Notes: generated by a model not told the origin, from the sequence alone. A DNA stretch of 56,928 bases from Magnetovibrio blakemorei (GCF_001746755.1 NZ_MCGG01000022.1:1-56928), one strand, 5' to 3'; counted from the first letter of the stretch, positions 8,846 to 18,034 are shown. Made by a program: numbers and translations.

Positions 8846-9486
8846 GGCACGATTCCTCTGCGCCCAAAGAAGGCTCCGGTGTAGCCACGGCTAAACATGA
8901 ACGTGACCGCATGCATCAGACGGCTGAAGGGGAAATAGATCAGCCACATATCCACCAGCAACATATGCGTGGCCCTCAGTGCAACGACACTTTCTTGCAG
9001 CGCCATGCACCCCGACAGCATGACCAAAAAAGTCAGCCATGATCCAATGTGATCGTCCTTGTCAGAGATCTTAATCATCACAGGGTCCGAGATACGCCGC
9101 ACCCACAGCAAAATCAGCCCGGCAAAGGCAACCTGTGCGGCGACGACAAAGCCCCAATAAGGCATGGTTACCCACGGCAAAGCATAAATGTTGTTCTGCG
9201 CGAAGATCACATGGGGCGCACCGAACAACAGCACGAGGAACAAGCCGATGTGAAACATGTAGCCCGCCGTCAAATGATAGATCGTGCGGAAGGGGAAGCC
9301 CCCGTGAGGGACAAAGTGCAGGAACTGAGACCTCACCGCACCAGCCGTGGCAGATGCGCGCGGAATTGACAAATCGGCCTTGCGGCCCAGGCGCAATATG
9401 CCCACCACCTTCCACAACGCGCCGATCAAAAAAACGGCGGCGGCAACATACCAAAGCGGTCCCTCAACGAATTCCAGGAAACTCAC
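8842..9486 (-). CDS. NarI-like membrane cytochrome b (DsrM/HdrE-like)
   Basis: A 214-residue integral membrane protein with about five hydrophobic helices, in the nitrate reductase gamma (NarI-like) family. His residues in helix contexts (FLHFVPHGGFPF, IYHLTAGYMFHIGLFL, LRATHMLLVDMW, SRLMHAVTFMF) are candidate ligands for two b-type hemes. It is followed with a 4-bp overlap by the HdrD-like gene, making a two-gene module like DsrMK. Such subunits pass electrons between menaquinone or ubiquinone and the cytoplasmic Fe-S partner. It lies 46 bp after the formate dehydrogenase gamma gene, so the cluster encodes two different cytochromes b. Confidence 0.82.
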   Translation of the reverse strand: MSFLEFVEGPLWYVAAAVFLIGALWKVVGILRLGRKADLSIPRASATAGAVRSQFLHFVPHGGFPFRTIYHLTAGYMFHIGLFLVLLFGAPHVIFAQNNIYALPWVTMPYWGFVVAAQVAFAGLILLWVRRISDPVMIKISDKDDHIGSWLTFLVMLSGCMALQESVVALRATHMLLVDMWLIYFPFSRLMHAVTFMFSRGYTGAFFGRRGIVP

Positions 9487-9532
9487 GGCCTCATCTCCTT
9501 CATGTCAACGCTTGGCAATCGCAAAAGCCCCA

Positions 9533-10600
9533 TCATGTGGATGTCTCTTTTTTGGCCGCAAGAACGGCCTCGGATGCGCTCTTTACGGCGTGATTTTTCT
9601 TGATCTCTTCCTCGGCCCACCAACGGTGGTGTTCCAGGCCCCAGGTTTCATCGACATAGCCCAAGGTCATGCCGTCCACCGCACCCTCGACGCCCCACAC
9701 CCCAAGATAGATGTGACCCAACGACGCCGCGATCAAAACGATGGCGCAAATCGCATGAACGATGTGCGACAACTGCATGCCGCGCACGTCGTCCAAGACG
9801 GTGGGGAAAATCAAAAACACCCCGGACACTGCAATCGCCGTTCCGGCGAAAGCAATCAGCCAGTACCAGGATTTTTCACCCAGGTTGTACTTCCATGACG
9901 GCGGGTGGTTTTTTGAGAAAAAAGCCCCTTTGAACGCCCACGTGAAGTCGCCTTTTTGATAAAAGTTATCCTTGAAATACATGACCAGCATGATGGTCAT
10001 GGCAACGATGAAGATCGGTCCCAAAAGGTTGTGCGCCTGTAGCCCCGCATTGGCGATCGCACCCAAGGCATCCGCCCCCAGCACGGGTTTGAGCAAAAAG
10101 CGCCCAAACAAAATCACCAAACCCGTCAGCCCCAACAGAATAAACAAGCTGGCGACGAACCAGTGAACCCAGCGTTCGGCTTGAGAGAAGCGGGGGATAA
10201 CCCGTCCGGTGCGCTGTCCATGCATCTTGAACTTGCCATGCAAGAGGGCAAAGCCCAGGATGCCCACCAGCGAAATGCCAATCAACACACCGCCCCACAA
10301 CGGCAACGGTCCCATGCGCACCAAACGCCAGTCTTCGCCTGATCGATTGATCATGACAGCTGCCTTTTGATCGGGAATGCTGACCTTGCCGCGTTCTCCT
10401 TGAGAAATGGAGCGCCAGAAATCACTATCGCTGGTGGAGCCTTTGGTGTCGCCCGGAACGGAACCCGCTGCGGGGTCTTGGGTCTGAGCGAATGCCGGTG
10501 CATTTAGGGCGATGCCCGTCATCCCAAACCACACGCCCAGAACAATTACCCCGGCACATCCAAGCTTTTGAAGAAAACGTGTCAAACCACGTGATGTCAT
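9533..10600 (-). CDS. Formate dehydrogenase, cytochrome b556 (gamma) subunit
   Basis: About 355 residues. After a signal or anchor segment ending near APAFAQTQDP there is a periplasmic extension, then the four-helix cytochrome b core of the FdnI/FdoI family (from about GVLIGISLVGILGFAL to SLGHIYLGVWG). Conserved His residues suited to heme b ligation lie in FSQAERWVHWFVA, AHNLLGPIF and LSHIVHAIC. It anchors the alpha-beta dimer and reduces quinone. I prefer the ATG at 10600, preceded by GGGAAC, over an upstream TTG at 10621. It follows the beta subunit gene after about 95 bp in the same transcription direction. Confidence 0.9.
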   Translation of the reverse strand: MTSRGLTRFLQKLGCAGVIVLGVWFGMTGIALNAPAFAQTQDPAAGSVPGDTKGSTSDSDFWRSISQGERGKVSIPDQKAAVMINRSGEDWRLVRMGPLPLWGGVLIGISLVGILGFALLHGKFKMHGQRTGRVIPRFSQAERWVHWFVASLFILLGLTGLVILFGRFLLKPVLGADALGAIANAGLQAHNLLGPIFIVAMTIMLVMYFKDNFYQKGDFTWAFKGAFFSKNHPPSWKYNLGEKSWYWLIAFAGTAIAVSGVFLIFPTVLDDVRGMQLSHIVHAICAIVLIAASLGHIYLGVWGVEGAVDGMTLGYVDETWGLEHHRWWAEEEIKKNHAVKSASEAVLAAKKETST

Positions 10601-10695
10601 GGACAAAGTTCCCGTCTGCAAGTGTTCACTGCATTAGCCTTGAGCCGACAGGGATGCGCCCGCCCCCAAAGGGATACGGGCGCACGCCGTCAGAC

Positions 10696-11289
10696 CTATT
10701 CGCCCTTTTGCCCGTAGGCGGTGCCCCATCCCCAGGCGCCGCTGCCGAAACCGCGCGACACCACACGTTCACGATAGATGTCGGAAACCATGTTCCCGTC
10801 ACCTGCCAACAGAGCCTTGGTCGAACACATTTCCGCGCATAGCGGCAGCTTGCCTTCGGAAAGACGGTTGCCACCGTATTTCTGGAATTCTGCGGCCGAG
10901 CCATCGGCTTCCGGTCCACCGTTGCAGAAGGTGCATTTGTCCATCTTGCCGCGCGAACCGAATGCCCCGTCCTTGGGGAACTGCGGCGCACCGAACGGAC
11001 AAGCGAAGAAGCAATATCCGCAACCGATGCACAGGTCCTTGGAATGCAGCACAACACCGTCTTCGGTGGAATAGATGCAATCCACCGGACACACGGCCAT
11101 ACACGGCGCATCCGAACAATGCATACACGCCACGGACACAGATCGTTCCCCGGGCATGCCATCGTTGATGGTCACCACCCGGCGACGGTTCACACCCCAG
11201 GGGACTTCGTTCTCATTCTTACACGCTGTAACGCAAGCGTTGCATTCGATGCAGCGTTCAGAATCGAGAAGAAATTTCATGCGAGCCAT
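10696..11289 (-). CDS. Formate dehydrogenase iron-sulfur (beta) subunit
   Basis: A 197-residue ferredoxin-like subunit with four cysteine groups of the FdnH/FDH3-beta type: CIECNACVTACKNE, CMHCSDAPCMAVCP, CIGCGYCFFACPFGAP and CTFCNGG with a later LCAEMCSTKAL. Together they hold four [4Fe-4S] clusters carrying electrons from the alpha subunit to the cytochrome b. There is no signal peptide, so export would be by hitchhiking with the Tat-targeted alpha subunit. GGGAGGA lies just upstream of the ATG at 11289. It is 20 bp downstream of the alpha gene. It lacks the C-terminal membrane helix of E. coli FdnH, as usual for FDH3-type enzymes. Confidence 0.92.
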   Translation of the reverse strand: MARMKFLLDSERCIECNACVTACKNENEVPWGVNRRRVVTINDGMPGERSVSVACMHCSDAPCMAVCPVDCIYSTEDGVVLHSKDLCIGCGYCFFACPFGAPQFPKDGAFGSRGKMDKCTFCNGGPEADGSAAEFQKYGGNRLSEGKLPLCAEMCSTKALLAGDGNMVSDIYRERVVSRGFGSGAWGWGTAYGQKGE

Positions 11290-11308
11290 TTTTTATTCCT
11301 CCCTTTCT

Positions 11309-14176
11309 TTACGCGGCTTCGATGCGACAGAGCGTCGCTTTGGTTTCTTGCATCTGCGTGACTGAGTCATAGCCATAGGTTCCGCACATGTTGGACGCTT
11401 CACCCAACACAATCGGGTCTGCACCCGGTGGGTACTTATGTCGCAAATCTTGACCTTGCCACACACCACCAAAGTGGAACGGCATGAAGACAACACCGGC
11501 GGCAACGCGTTCGGTGACCATGGCTTTCACCAAGACCTTGCCGCCTTCGGGGCTGTAGAGCCACATCATGGCGCCATCGCGAATGCCGTGGTCGTTCGCA
11601 TCCTTGACGTTGACCTCGCAGAACATGTCTTGCTGCAATTCCGCCAGCCACTTGTTGGAACGGCTTTCGTCGCCGCCGCCTTCGTATTCCACCAAACGTC
11701 CGCTGGTGAGGATGGTCGGAAATTCTTTCGAGACATCCTTGGCTTGGATTGATTCATAAAGCGTCGGCACGCGCCAAGCTTTGGTGTCCTTGTAGGTCGG
11801 ATAATCAGCCACCAGGTCACGACGGGACGTGTACAAAGGTTCGCGATGGATCGGCACCGGATCGGGGAAGGTCCACACCACGGTGCGCGCCTTGGCATTT
11901 CCAAACGGGGCGCAGCCATGCTTGATGGCGACGCGCTGGATGCCGCCCGATAGGTCGGTCTTCCAGTTGGTCTTTTCACCCGCAACCTTGTCGATGGCGG
12001 CGCGTTCTTCCGCCGTCAGGTCCCCATCCCAGCCCAACTTGATGAGCATCGCCATGGAGAATTCAGGATAGCCGTCTTTAAGCTCGGAACCCTTTGAGTA
12101 CGAACCTTCGGCCAGCAGATTCTCACCTTCATGTTCAACGCCATAACGCGCGCGGAACGTCAAACCACCGTCTGCCACTGACATGGACTGGTCATACAAG
12201 ATGGGCGTGCCGGGATGTCCCATCTCCGCCGTCCCCCAACAAGGCCAGGGCAAGCCGTAATATTCGCCGTCGCAAGGTCCACCCTTGGCAAGCAATGTGG
12301 TCTTGTCGAAGGTGCGCTTGTATTTCTGCTGCCTTTTCATACGATCCGGTGATTGGCCCGTGTAGCCGATGGTCCACATGCCTTTGTTGTATTCTAAGGT
12401 GATGTCTTCGATCTGGGGCTCGGCGCCGTTGACCTTAATCTGCTTGAACATTTCATCCGCAAAACCGAGCTTCTTGGCGAACATGTACATGATTTCATGA
12501 TCGGGCTTCGATTCATAAAGCGGATCGACGATCTTTTCGCGCCATTGCAAGGAGCGATTGGATGCGGTCACCGAACCAGAGGTCTCAAACTGGGTACAGG
12601 CCGGCAACACATAAACGCCGTCAGTACGATCCGGAATGACCGCGGCGAACGTCGGCACCGGGTCGATGATGACCATGGTGTCGAGCTTTTCCATCGCTTT
12701 TTTCATTTCCGGCAAGCGGGTCTGCGAGTTCACCGCATGTCCCCAAAGCACCATGACGCGTAAGTTGTCCGGCTGGTCGATATTGGCCTTGTCTTCGAGC
12801 ACGCCATCGATCCAACGGCTGACGGGAATGCCTTTTGATTCCATCAGCTTTTTGTCTTTGAACCGACTGAGCAAATACTCATAATCGACGCCCCAAACAC
12901 GCGCCCAATGTTTCCACGATCCTTCCGCCAAGCCATAATAGCCCGGCAGTGAATCGGCCAACACGCACATATCGGTCGCCCCTTGGACATTGTCGTGACC
13001 GCGGAAAATATTGGTGCCGCCGCCGGCTTTGCCCATGTTGCCCAACGCCAACTGCAAGATGCAATAAGCACGCGTGTTGTTGTTGCCGTTATGATGCTGG
13101 GTCCCCCCCATGCACCACACCACGGTGCCGGGACGATTTTTCGCCAACAAGCGGGCGACGCGCTTCACTTGCTCGCCGGGTATACCGGTAACGCGTTCGG
13201 TTTCTTCGGGTGTCCACTTGGCGATTTCGGGACGCACCCGATCCAAACCCCAGACGCGCTGGCTGATGAATTCTTTATCTTCCCAACCGTTTTCAAAAAT
13301 GTGCCACAAGATGCCCCAGACCAGCGGCACATCCGTACCTGGACGCATTCTGACGAATTCGTCGGCGTGCGCTGCCGTGCGGGTGAAGCGCGGATCACAA
13401 ACGATTAAGGCCGCATTGTTTTGCTCTTTGGCCTTCAAGATATGCTGCATCGCCACCGGATGGGCTTCGGATGGGTTAGAGCCAATGAGGAAAATAGCCT
13501 TGGCGTTGTGCATATCGTTGAACGAGTTTGTCATCGCACCGTAGCCCCAGGTGTTTGCGACACCGGCGACGGTGGTGGAGTGACAAATACGTGCTTGATG
13601 GTCGCCGTTGTTGCTCCCCCAGAACGCATACATCTTGCGGAACAGATACGCTTGTTCGTTGGAGAATTTGGCGGAACCCAACCAGTAAACGGAATCTGGA
13701 CCGGACTGCTCGCGCACCTGCAACATCTTATCGCCGACTTCCTCAATGGCGGTTTCCCATGAAATGCGCTTCCACTTGCCACCTTCCAATTTCATCGGAT
13801 AGCGCAAGCGGCGTTCATTGTGTGCGTGTTCGCGTACCGATGCGCCCTTGGCACAGTGCGAACCGAGATTGAAGGGGCTGTCAAAGTCCGGTTCCTGGCC
13901 CGTCCAAATGCCATTTTTCACTTCTGCCTTAACGCTACAACCGACCGAACAGTGGGTGCAGACGGACGATTTTATTTCGGCCATCCCTGAGGGCTCCGCA
14001 GCCTGGGCTTTTTTAACCGCACCCAGCGGGAGCGATCCGGCCAGCGCGAGACTGCCCGCAGCAAGACCGGAATTCTTCAAAAACGCCCGGCGATCAACAG
14101 CTGTGCCCATGCTTCTGGACAAGGCCTGCTTCAGCCGTGGGGCTGCAGCGGAACGACTATTTTTCTTAATCAACAT
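11309..14176 (-). CDS. Formate dehydrogenase, molybdopterin catalytic (alpha) subunit, Tat-exported
   Basis: A 955-residue molybdopterin enzyme that oxidises formate to CO2, predicted periplasmic. The N-terminus has a twin-arginine signal (DRRAFLKNSG, with an unusually long lead of about 27 residues) and an Ala-rich cleavage region. CTHCSVGCSVKAEV with a later LGSHCAKG binds the proximal [4Fe-4S] cluster. The molybdenum ligand is Cys in QARICHSTTVAG (about residue 199), followed by the conserved His, so this is a Cys, not a selenocysteine, enzyme. The molybdopterin dinucleotide-binding domain is at the C-terminus (TSGRLVEYEGGG onward). A good GGGGAGA ribosome site precedes the ATG. It is flanked by a small Tat protein gene and the beta subunit gene. 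Confidence 0.93.
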   Translation of the reverse strand: MLIKKNSRSAAAPRLKQALSRSMGTAVDRRAFLKNSGLAAGSLALAGSLPLGAVKKAQAAEPSGMAEIKSSVCTHCSVGCSVKAEVKNGIWTGQEPDFDSPFNLGSHCAKGASVREHAHNERRLRYPMKLEGGKWKRISWETAIEEVGDKMLQVREQSGPDSVYWLGSAKFSNEQAYLFRKMYAFWGSNNGDHQARICHSTTVAGVANTWGYGAMTNSFNDMHNAKAIFLIGSNPSEAHPVAMQHILKAKEQNNAALIVCDPRFTRTAAHADEFVRMRPGTDVPLVWGILWHIFENGWEDKEFISQRVWGLDRVRPEIAKWTPEETERVTGIPGEQVKRVARLLAKNRPGTVVWCMGGTQHHNGNNNTRAYCILQLALGNMGKAGGGTNIFRGHDNVQGATDMCVLADSLPGYYGLAEGSWKHWARVWGVDYEYLLSRFKDKKLMESKGIPVSRWIDGVLEDKANIDQPDNLRVMVLWGHAVNSQTRLPEMKKAMEKLDTMVIIDPVPTFAAVIPDRTDGVYVLPACTQFETSGSVTASNRSLQWREKIVDPLYESKPDHEIMYMFAKKLGFADEMFKQIKVNGAEPQIEDITLEYNKGMWTIGYTGQSPDRMKRQQKYKRTFDKTTLLAKGGPCDGEYYGLPWPCWGTAEMGHPGTPILYDQSMSVADGGLTFRARYGVEHEGENLLAEGSYSKGSELKDGYPEFSMAMLIKLGWDGDLTAEERAAIDKVAGEKTNWKTDLSGGIQRVAIKHGCAPFGNAKARTVVWTFPDPVPIHREPLYTSRRDLVADYPTYKDTKAWRVPTLYESIQAKDVSKEFPTILTSGRLVEYEGGGDESRSNKWLAELQQDMFCEVNVKDANDHGIRDGAMMWLYSPEGGKVLVKAMVTERVAAGVVFMPFHFGGVWQGQDLRHKYPPGADPIVLGEASNMCGTYGYDSVTQMQETKATLCRIEAA

Positions 14177-14191
14177 GTCTGCATTCTCCCC

Positions 14192-14398
14192 TTAAAACTT
14201 GGCCGCTTCGTAATAGGCGTTAACGTGGTCTGTTTTTTGATATCCGGACTTCGATTCTTCAGCCGCGACCTCACCGGCCTCGGCTTCGCTTTCGGAAAGG
14301 ACACTCAGGGCCGTTGCAATACTGGCAACACCAGCGCCCTTCAAAAAACCACGCCGTGACTGAACGGCCTTTTTTTCGTCTTGCTCGATCATTGTCAT
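14192..14398 (-). CDS. Small Tat-signal protein of formate dehydrogenase clusters
   Basis: A 68-residue protein with a twin-arginine motif (SRRGFLKGAGVASIATAL) followed by an acidic tail that ends YQKTDHVNAYYEAAKF. It matches the pattern of the short formate dehydrogenase region TAT target family found just upstream of FDH3-type alpha genes. The cluster position is conserved but the function is not known; it may be an exported chaperone-like or assembly subunit. It lies 15 bp before the alpha gene, with GAAAGGAAC ahead of the start. Confidence 0.8.
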   Translation of the reverse strand: MTMIEQDEKKAVQSRRGFLKGAGVASIATALSVLSESEAEAGEVAAEESKSGYQKTDHVNAYYEAAKF

Positions 14399-14445
14399 GT
14401 TCCTTTCGAAATGGCTTCGATGCGCCCCTCACCGTTGCACCGCGT

Positions 14446-15051
14446 TTACGCGGCCAGCGTGAAAGCTTTGTTTTCAATCGCCATCAGCAGTTGGCCGATG
14501 GTTCCAACGGGGCGATAGAACACAGCGTTTTCGGCCCCTTCTAAATCTTCAAAAAAACGTACAGCCCAAGAACCAATGTGCTGGTCAAAAAAATCTTTTT
14601 GTCCGGCGACATCCATCGCTTGGCCATGCACATCCGTGATCAGGTCATGCATCGTGTTGAGCAAAAATGAGATATTGTCTTCGGGTTCACTGATTCCCTC
14701 GGCACGGGCAAGACCCAGACGGCTCAAATCTTCGCGCAGATTTGACAGCGGTTTGTCGTAAATGTAGCCGGTCAAATAAAAACTGGCGTAAGGGTGCAAC
14801 TCGCCCCCGGCACCATGGCCATAGAACAAGCGCGTGAATTCGTCTGTGATGTCATCCGGGGAGGTTTCTTGCGCCAAGCGCGAAAGTTCTGCTACAGCCT
14901 GACCAAAGGGCGTTTCATCGCCTTCCATCGCCTTAACCACATTCAACACTGTGGTATCGGGCGGAGATCTTAGAAGCACGGACAGCAGTCCATAAACCTG
15001 GGCCCGCATGAGGTCTTCTTCCATGATGTGAGGTAAACCTGACACACTCAT
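14446..15051 (-). CDS. TorD/DmsD-family molecular chaperone
   Basis: A 201-residue, mostly helical protein of the TorD/NarJ family (PF02613 type). These chaperones bind Tat signal peptides of molybdoenzymes and delay export until the cofactor is inserted. Seen in sequence: an N-terminal RAQVYGLLSVLLRSPPD, the central EFTRLFYGHGAGGELHPYAS, which is the family signature (Y/F-x-x-L-F xG..xxxPyeS), and a C-terminal LLMAIENKAF. It is the first gene after a 333-bp gap, so it may start the core formate dehydrogenase transcript. It is presumably specific for the alpha subunit three positions downstream. Confidence 0.85.
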   Translation of the reverse strand: MSVSGLPHIMEEDLMRAQVYGLLSVLLRSPPDTTVLNVVKAMEGDETPFGQAVAELSRLAQETSPDDITDEFTRLFYGHGAGGELHPYASFYLTGYIYDKPLSNLREDLSRLGLARAEGISEPEDNISFLLNTMHDLITDVHGQAMDVAGQKDFFDQHIGSWAVRFFEDLEGAENAVFYRPVGTIGQLLMAIENKAFTLAA

Positions 15052-15384
15052 ATTCTGCGAAGCTTTCTAAAAAAGAACCGTTAGCTCTCAGTCCTGTTTG
15101 CCCACTCGACGCGCACAACTGACGCCCAGGATGCACATCAACATCCCTGCCCGCTTTCCGACACTGCAGCAAAACAACTTCGATATAAAAATTCCAAGCT
15201 GCTAACCGACGGCATAACGACAAGGATCAATATCATTTGTATGTTAATTGTTGCGCCGCCCGTTTGCTTTTGTCAACGTCGTCAACGCCGTAGACTTAAC
15301 TGTCTAAGCGTTTGAAATAAAAAATTAATATTAGAAAAATAAGATGTGCGTTGATTTCCTTGGCCTCGCGCCCAGGCAGGCCAA
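15052..15384. promoter_or_regulatory. Intergenic region ahead of the TorD/fdh operon
   Basis: A 333-bp stretch with no convincing gene, upstream of the TorD-like gene on the minus strand. The part at 15272-15320 is AT-rich on one side. It holds a short direct repeat (GTCAACG twice, 15272-15289) and a small inverted repeat TAGAC-TTAACT-GTCTA (15291-15306), which are candidate operator elements. The promoter itself could not be assigned with confidence. Confidence 0.3.
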
Positions 15385-16029
15385 TTAGTCCGATTTTATA
15401 AATTCCACACTGTGGAAATCCTCATCCTCTGATTCACCTTCAGAAGAGGTGTTAAACGATGAGTTTTCACCATTTTTTGTCAATGTATCTTGTGACTCGT
15501 CTTGTGACGGAACCTCTGAACGTGCGCCATCGTCCGCGCCCCCTTCGCCGTCATTCTCGCCTGGAGCGTTAACGTCATCCGCTGCGTCTTTTGTCTCAAG
15601 GTCGTCCATCAGGTAGCCCTGACCTATGCGATAGGCTGTCTTCACCACCTCGGAGACCATGCCGATTTTTGAGTAGTCCTCATCGTAATCGTTGAGGCCA
15701 TCCAGGTTGGACAGGACGGGATCGGAACGCCACAGTTTGCGCAACGCCTGATTGGTCAAATCCTGAGGCACGTTCTTGCCCAAAAACCCGGTATAATCGG
15801 AATCTGCGTTTAAGGTTTCCACGTCGGGCAGGTCGGGCGGCGGCAAGTCCTGTGAGGGCGCGTCTTGTGAGGGGGCATCCAGCGATACAAGGTTGGGATC
15901 GTCCGCAGCGGGCAGGACCTCCCCGGCCACCGGCACAACAGCCCCGTCAGCTTCGACGCGATCGCGGGCTTTCAACTTCTGTGATGACCACCGCTGAAGA
16001 AAACTCCGATCGTCCAGCTTGTCCGTCAT
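15385..16029 (-). CDS. DUF3306 domain protein
   Basis: About 214 residues. The N-terminus MTDKLDDRSFLQRWSSQK and the central FLGKNVPQDLTNQALRKLWR plus SNLDGLNDYDEDYSK match DUF3306 proteins, which accompany formate dehydrogenase gene sets in many proteobacteria. The function is unknown. The C-terminal third is very acidic and low in complexity (Asp, Glu, Ser). I chose the ATG at 16029 because AGGGAG lies upstream and it starts 4 bp after the DUF3305 stop; the longer frame from 16134 would overlap that gene by 100 bp. Confidence 0.82.
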   Translation of the reverse strand: MTDKLDDRSFLQRWSSQKLKARDRVEADGAVVPVAGEVLPAADDPNLVSLDAPSQDAPSQDLPPPDLPDVETLNADSDYTGFLGKNVPQDLTNQALRKLWRSDPVLSNLDGLNDYDEDYSKIGMVSEVVKTAYRIGQGYLMDDLETKDAADDVNAPGENDGEGGADDGARSEVPSQDESQDTLTKNGENSSFNTSSEGESEDEDFHSVEFIKSD

Positions 16030-16033
16030 TCCC

Positions 16034-16567
16034 CTATCTCTCCCTCGTGCCGTGTTTGCGCCCCGTGGCGCTATCGTCTGCACGCTTTTGCTTGCGCTTT
16101 TTGAAGGGTTCATCAACGTGAAAGGTTTCGACATACGCCACAGCCCAAGCCATCAGCGGTAAGGGCGCAGGCACGCCATCCACAATCATTTCGCCGCTTT
16201 CCAAATAGCATTCGGCTTCATAGGGACTGAACGTGGCGAGAAACGGTACGACGTCGCCCTTATCGTCGTCGTTGCCCGGGCGCAGCACGATGTAGACGGC
16301 TGGATTTGGCTGGGACAAATTCATCTTGTAGTCTTCGGTTTCACGCTTAAACAGTTCAACCGTCAGGGGACCCGCGTAATAACGGCTCCACCCTTCGCCC
16401 TGCTCCAACACTTTCCAGGCATCGTCGTCGGGCGCTCCAACCATCACTTCGGTCGTCCGCCACGTCCCATCCGACCAAGGATTGGCACTTTCGCGCCGTT
16501 CGACCACGACGCCAATGCGCCATGTATGAGGCACGTTTGCAGCATCCGCCGTTTCCGTCATATCCAT
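16034..16567 (-). CDS. DUF3305 domain protein
   Basis: A 177-residue protein of the DUF3305 family (WRIGVVVERRESANPWSDGT near the N-terminus, SPYEAECYLESGEMIVDGVP later, and a basic C-terminal tail KKRKQKR). DUF3305 and DUF3306 genes occur as a pair next to formate dehydrogenase genes, probably acting in its maturation or assembly; this is inferred from neighbourhood only. It follows fdhD by 66 bp and precedes DUF3306 by 4 bp. No signal peptide or membrane segment is seen. Confidence 0.82.
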   Translation of the reverse strand: MDMTETADAANVPHTWRIGVVVERRESANPWSDGTWRTTEVMVGAPDDDAWKVLEQGEGWSRYYAGPLTVELFKRETEDYKMNLSQPNPAVYIVLRPGNDDDKGDVVPFLATFSPYEAECYLESGEMIVDGVPAPLPLMAWAVAYVETFHVDEPFKKRKQKRADDSATGRKHGTRER

Positions 16568-16633
16568 GTCCTCACCAGTCCAACACAGTCCACCACCGCC
16601 AACTCCATCGCGACAATAAGTCTATGCAAAACC

Positions 16634-17515
16634 TTAGTCGTCTTTTGTTTGCTTATGTCCAGCATCCGTTTTGCGCGGTGCATCGAACTTTATATGATCT
16701 TCCCCGGACAAGGCGACAAACCGTTCGCCACGGGCCCGACCGATCAAAATCACCCCGGCCTTGCGCGCCAATTCCACGCCCCAGGCGGTAAAGCCGGACC
16801 TCGACACCAATACGGGGATACCCATCTGCACCGTTTTGATCACCATTTCAGAGGTTAACCGTCCGGTGGTGTAGAAAATCTTGTCGCCGCCGGATATGCC
16901 TTCCATGAACATCCATCCGGCAATTTTATCAACCGCGTTATGCCGCCCGACATCTTCCATATAAACCAACGGCCGGTCTTGTTCGCACAACACACAGCCA
17001 TGTATCGCCCCCGCCTTGAGATACAAGCTCGGCGCCATATTGATGGCCTTAATGAGCGGATATAAGCGGCTGGTGCGGATTTCCACGTCTTGCGGCAGAT
17101 TGACCGTATCGAACGTCTCCATCACGTCACCAAAGACGGTGCCCTGAGCACAGCCCGATGTGAGGGTTTTCTTTTGCAGTTTGTCTTCAAAATTGGTGTC
17201 TTTGGCCGTGCGCACAACAATCGTATTGATGTCATCGTCATAATCTATGGCGGTGATTTCATCATCGTCGCGCAGCATATTTTGATTGCGCAGGTAACCC
17301 ACGGCCAAGTAGTCGGGGTAATCGCCGATGGTCATCATGGTGACAATTTCTCGGCTGTTCAAAAACAGTGTCAGCGGCCTTTCCACCGACACCGATGTCG
17401 TGACCTGATCACCGTTCTGATCGACCCCAATGACCTCAGCCGTGAGCCGTGGATCGTTCGGGTTCGGCCCAAGCAACAAACCTGAAGCTTCTTTCAATTT
17501 TTCCACATCGGCCAT
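16634..17515 (-). CDS. fdhD: Formate dehydrogenase accessory sulfurtransferase FdhD
   Basis: A 293-residue FdhD-family protein. FdhD moves sulfur from IscS to the molybdenum cofactor, which formate dehydrogenases need for activity. Seen: PLTLFLNSREIVTMMTIGDY, YLAVGYLRNQNML, VYMEDVGRHNAVDKIAGWMF (about 190-210) and FYTTGRLTSEMVIKTVQMGI, all family signatures. The loop that often reads CxxC has one Cys here (TSGCAQGTVFG), as in some relatives. It is the first gene of the minus-strand cluster and could serve both formate dehydrogenases in this window, since no fdhD lies near the fds genes. Confidence 0.9.
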   Translation of the reverse strand: MADVEKLKEASGLLLGPNPNDPRLTAEVIGVDQNGDQVTTSVSVERPLTLFLNSREIVTMMTIGDYPDYLAVGYLRNQNMLRDDDEITAIDYDDDINTIVVRTAKDTNFEDKLQKKTLTSGCAQGTVFGDVMETFDTVNLPQDVEIRTSRLYPLIKAINMAPSLYLKAGAIHGCVLCEQDRPLVYMEDVGRHNAVDKIAGWMFMEGISGGDKIFYTTGRLTSEMVIKTVQMGIPVLVSRSGFTAWGVELARKAGVILIGRARGERFVALSGEDHIKFDAPRKTDAGHKQTKDD

Positions 17516-17722
17516 GGTCGCTCATACCCCAAAATTCACCCACTCCACTCTCTTCACAAGATTGGGGACACACGGACGAATAGCAACAAATTTATATCTC
17601 CAGCTCATGCGGCGGCTAGGCCAAGTCCATTATCGCGCTTGTTATTTCACATGATCAATCCTAACTATAATTCGACTTGATGGTGGTTGTCTCTCAACAT
17701 GCCGATTATACAAGGGACCAAG

Positions 17723-18034
17723 ATGAACTCCGAGAACCCGGAAACACAGAGCGATTCAGTCGGCGTGCAGATTGCCAACCAGATCATCGACCTTGCCAAC
17801 ACACGCCTTGAAGCCGGTGACAGTGCAGAAGAAGTCGCCTCAGGATTGCGCCACGCGGCGGCAAATTTCTCGGCTTTTGCCTTTTTCCGTTCGGAAAAGC
17901 TCCCCAAAGACCCCAACGATACGGTGGATGCCTTTGTTTCGTTCTTTGAGCATTACCTGGGGATCCACAAGCCCAAGACAGCTCCGGGACATGGGTTGTC
18001 GCAACTGATCGAACAGGCAAAAAAGGAACTCTAA
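17723..18034 (+). CDS. Conserved-looking small protein of unknown function
   Basis: A 103-residue soluble protein, mostly helical by composition (VQIANQIIDLANTRLEAGDS, then RHAAANFSAFAFFRSEKLP). The pattern of a short helical domain that counts individuals of small bacterial DUFs resembles DUF3144, but I am not sure of the family. The start at 17723 follows CAAGGGA at good spacing; a longer frame from 17687 is less likely. It is divergent from fdhD, with about 200 bp between them, so co-regulation with formate dehydrogenase is possible but unproven. Confidence 0.55.
   Translation: MNSENPETQSDSVGVQIANQIIDLANTRLEAGDSAEEVASGLRHAAANFSAFAFFRSEKLPKDPNDTVDAFVSFFEHYLGIHKPKTAPGHGLSQLIEQAKKEL

Noticed and set aside
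11309-14176. Possible selenocysteine formate dehydrogenase
   Set aside because: The molybdenum-ligand position is a Cys codon in both alpha subunits (ICHSTT and LCHASS), and no in-frame TGA is needed.
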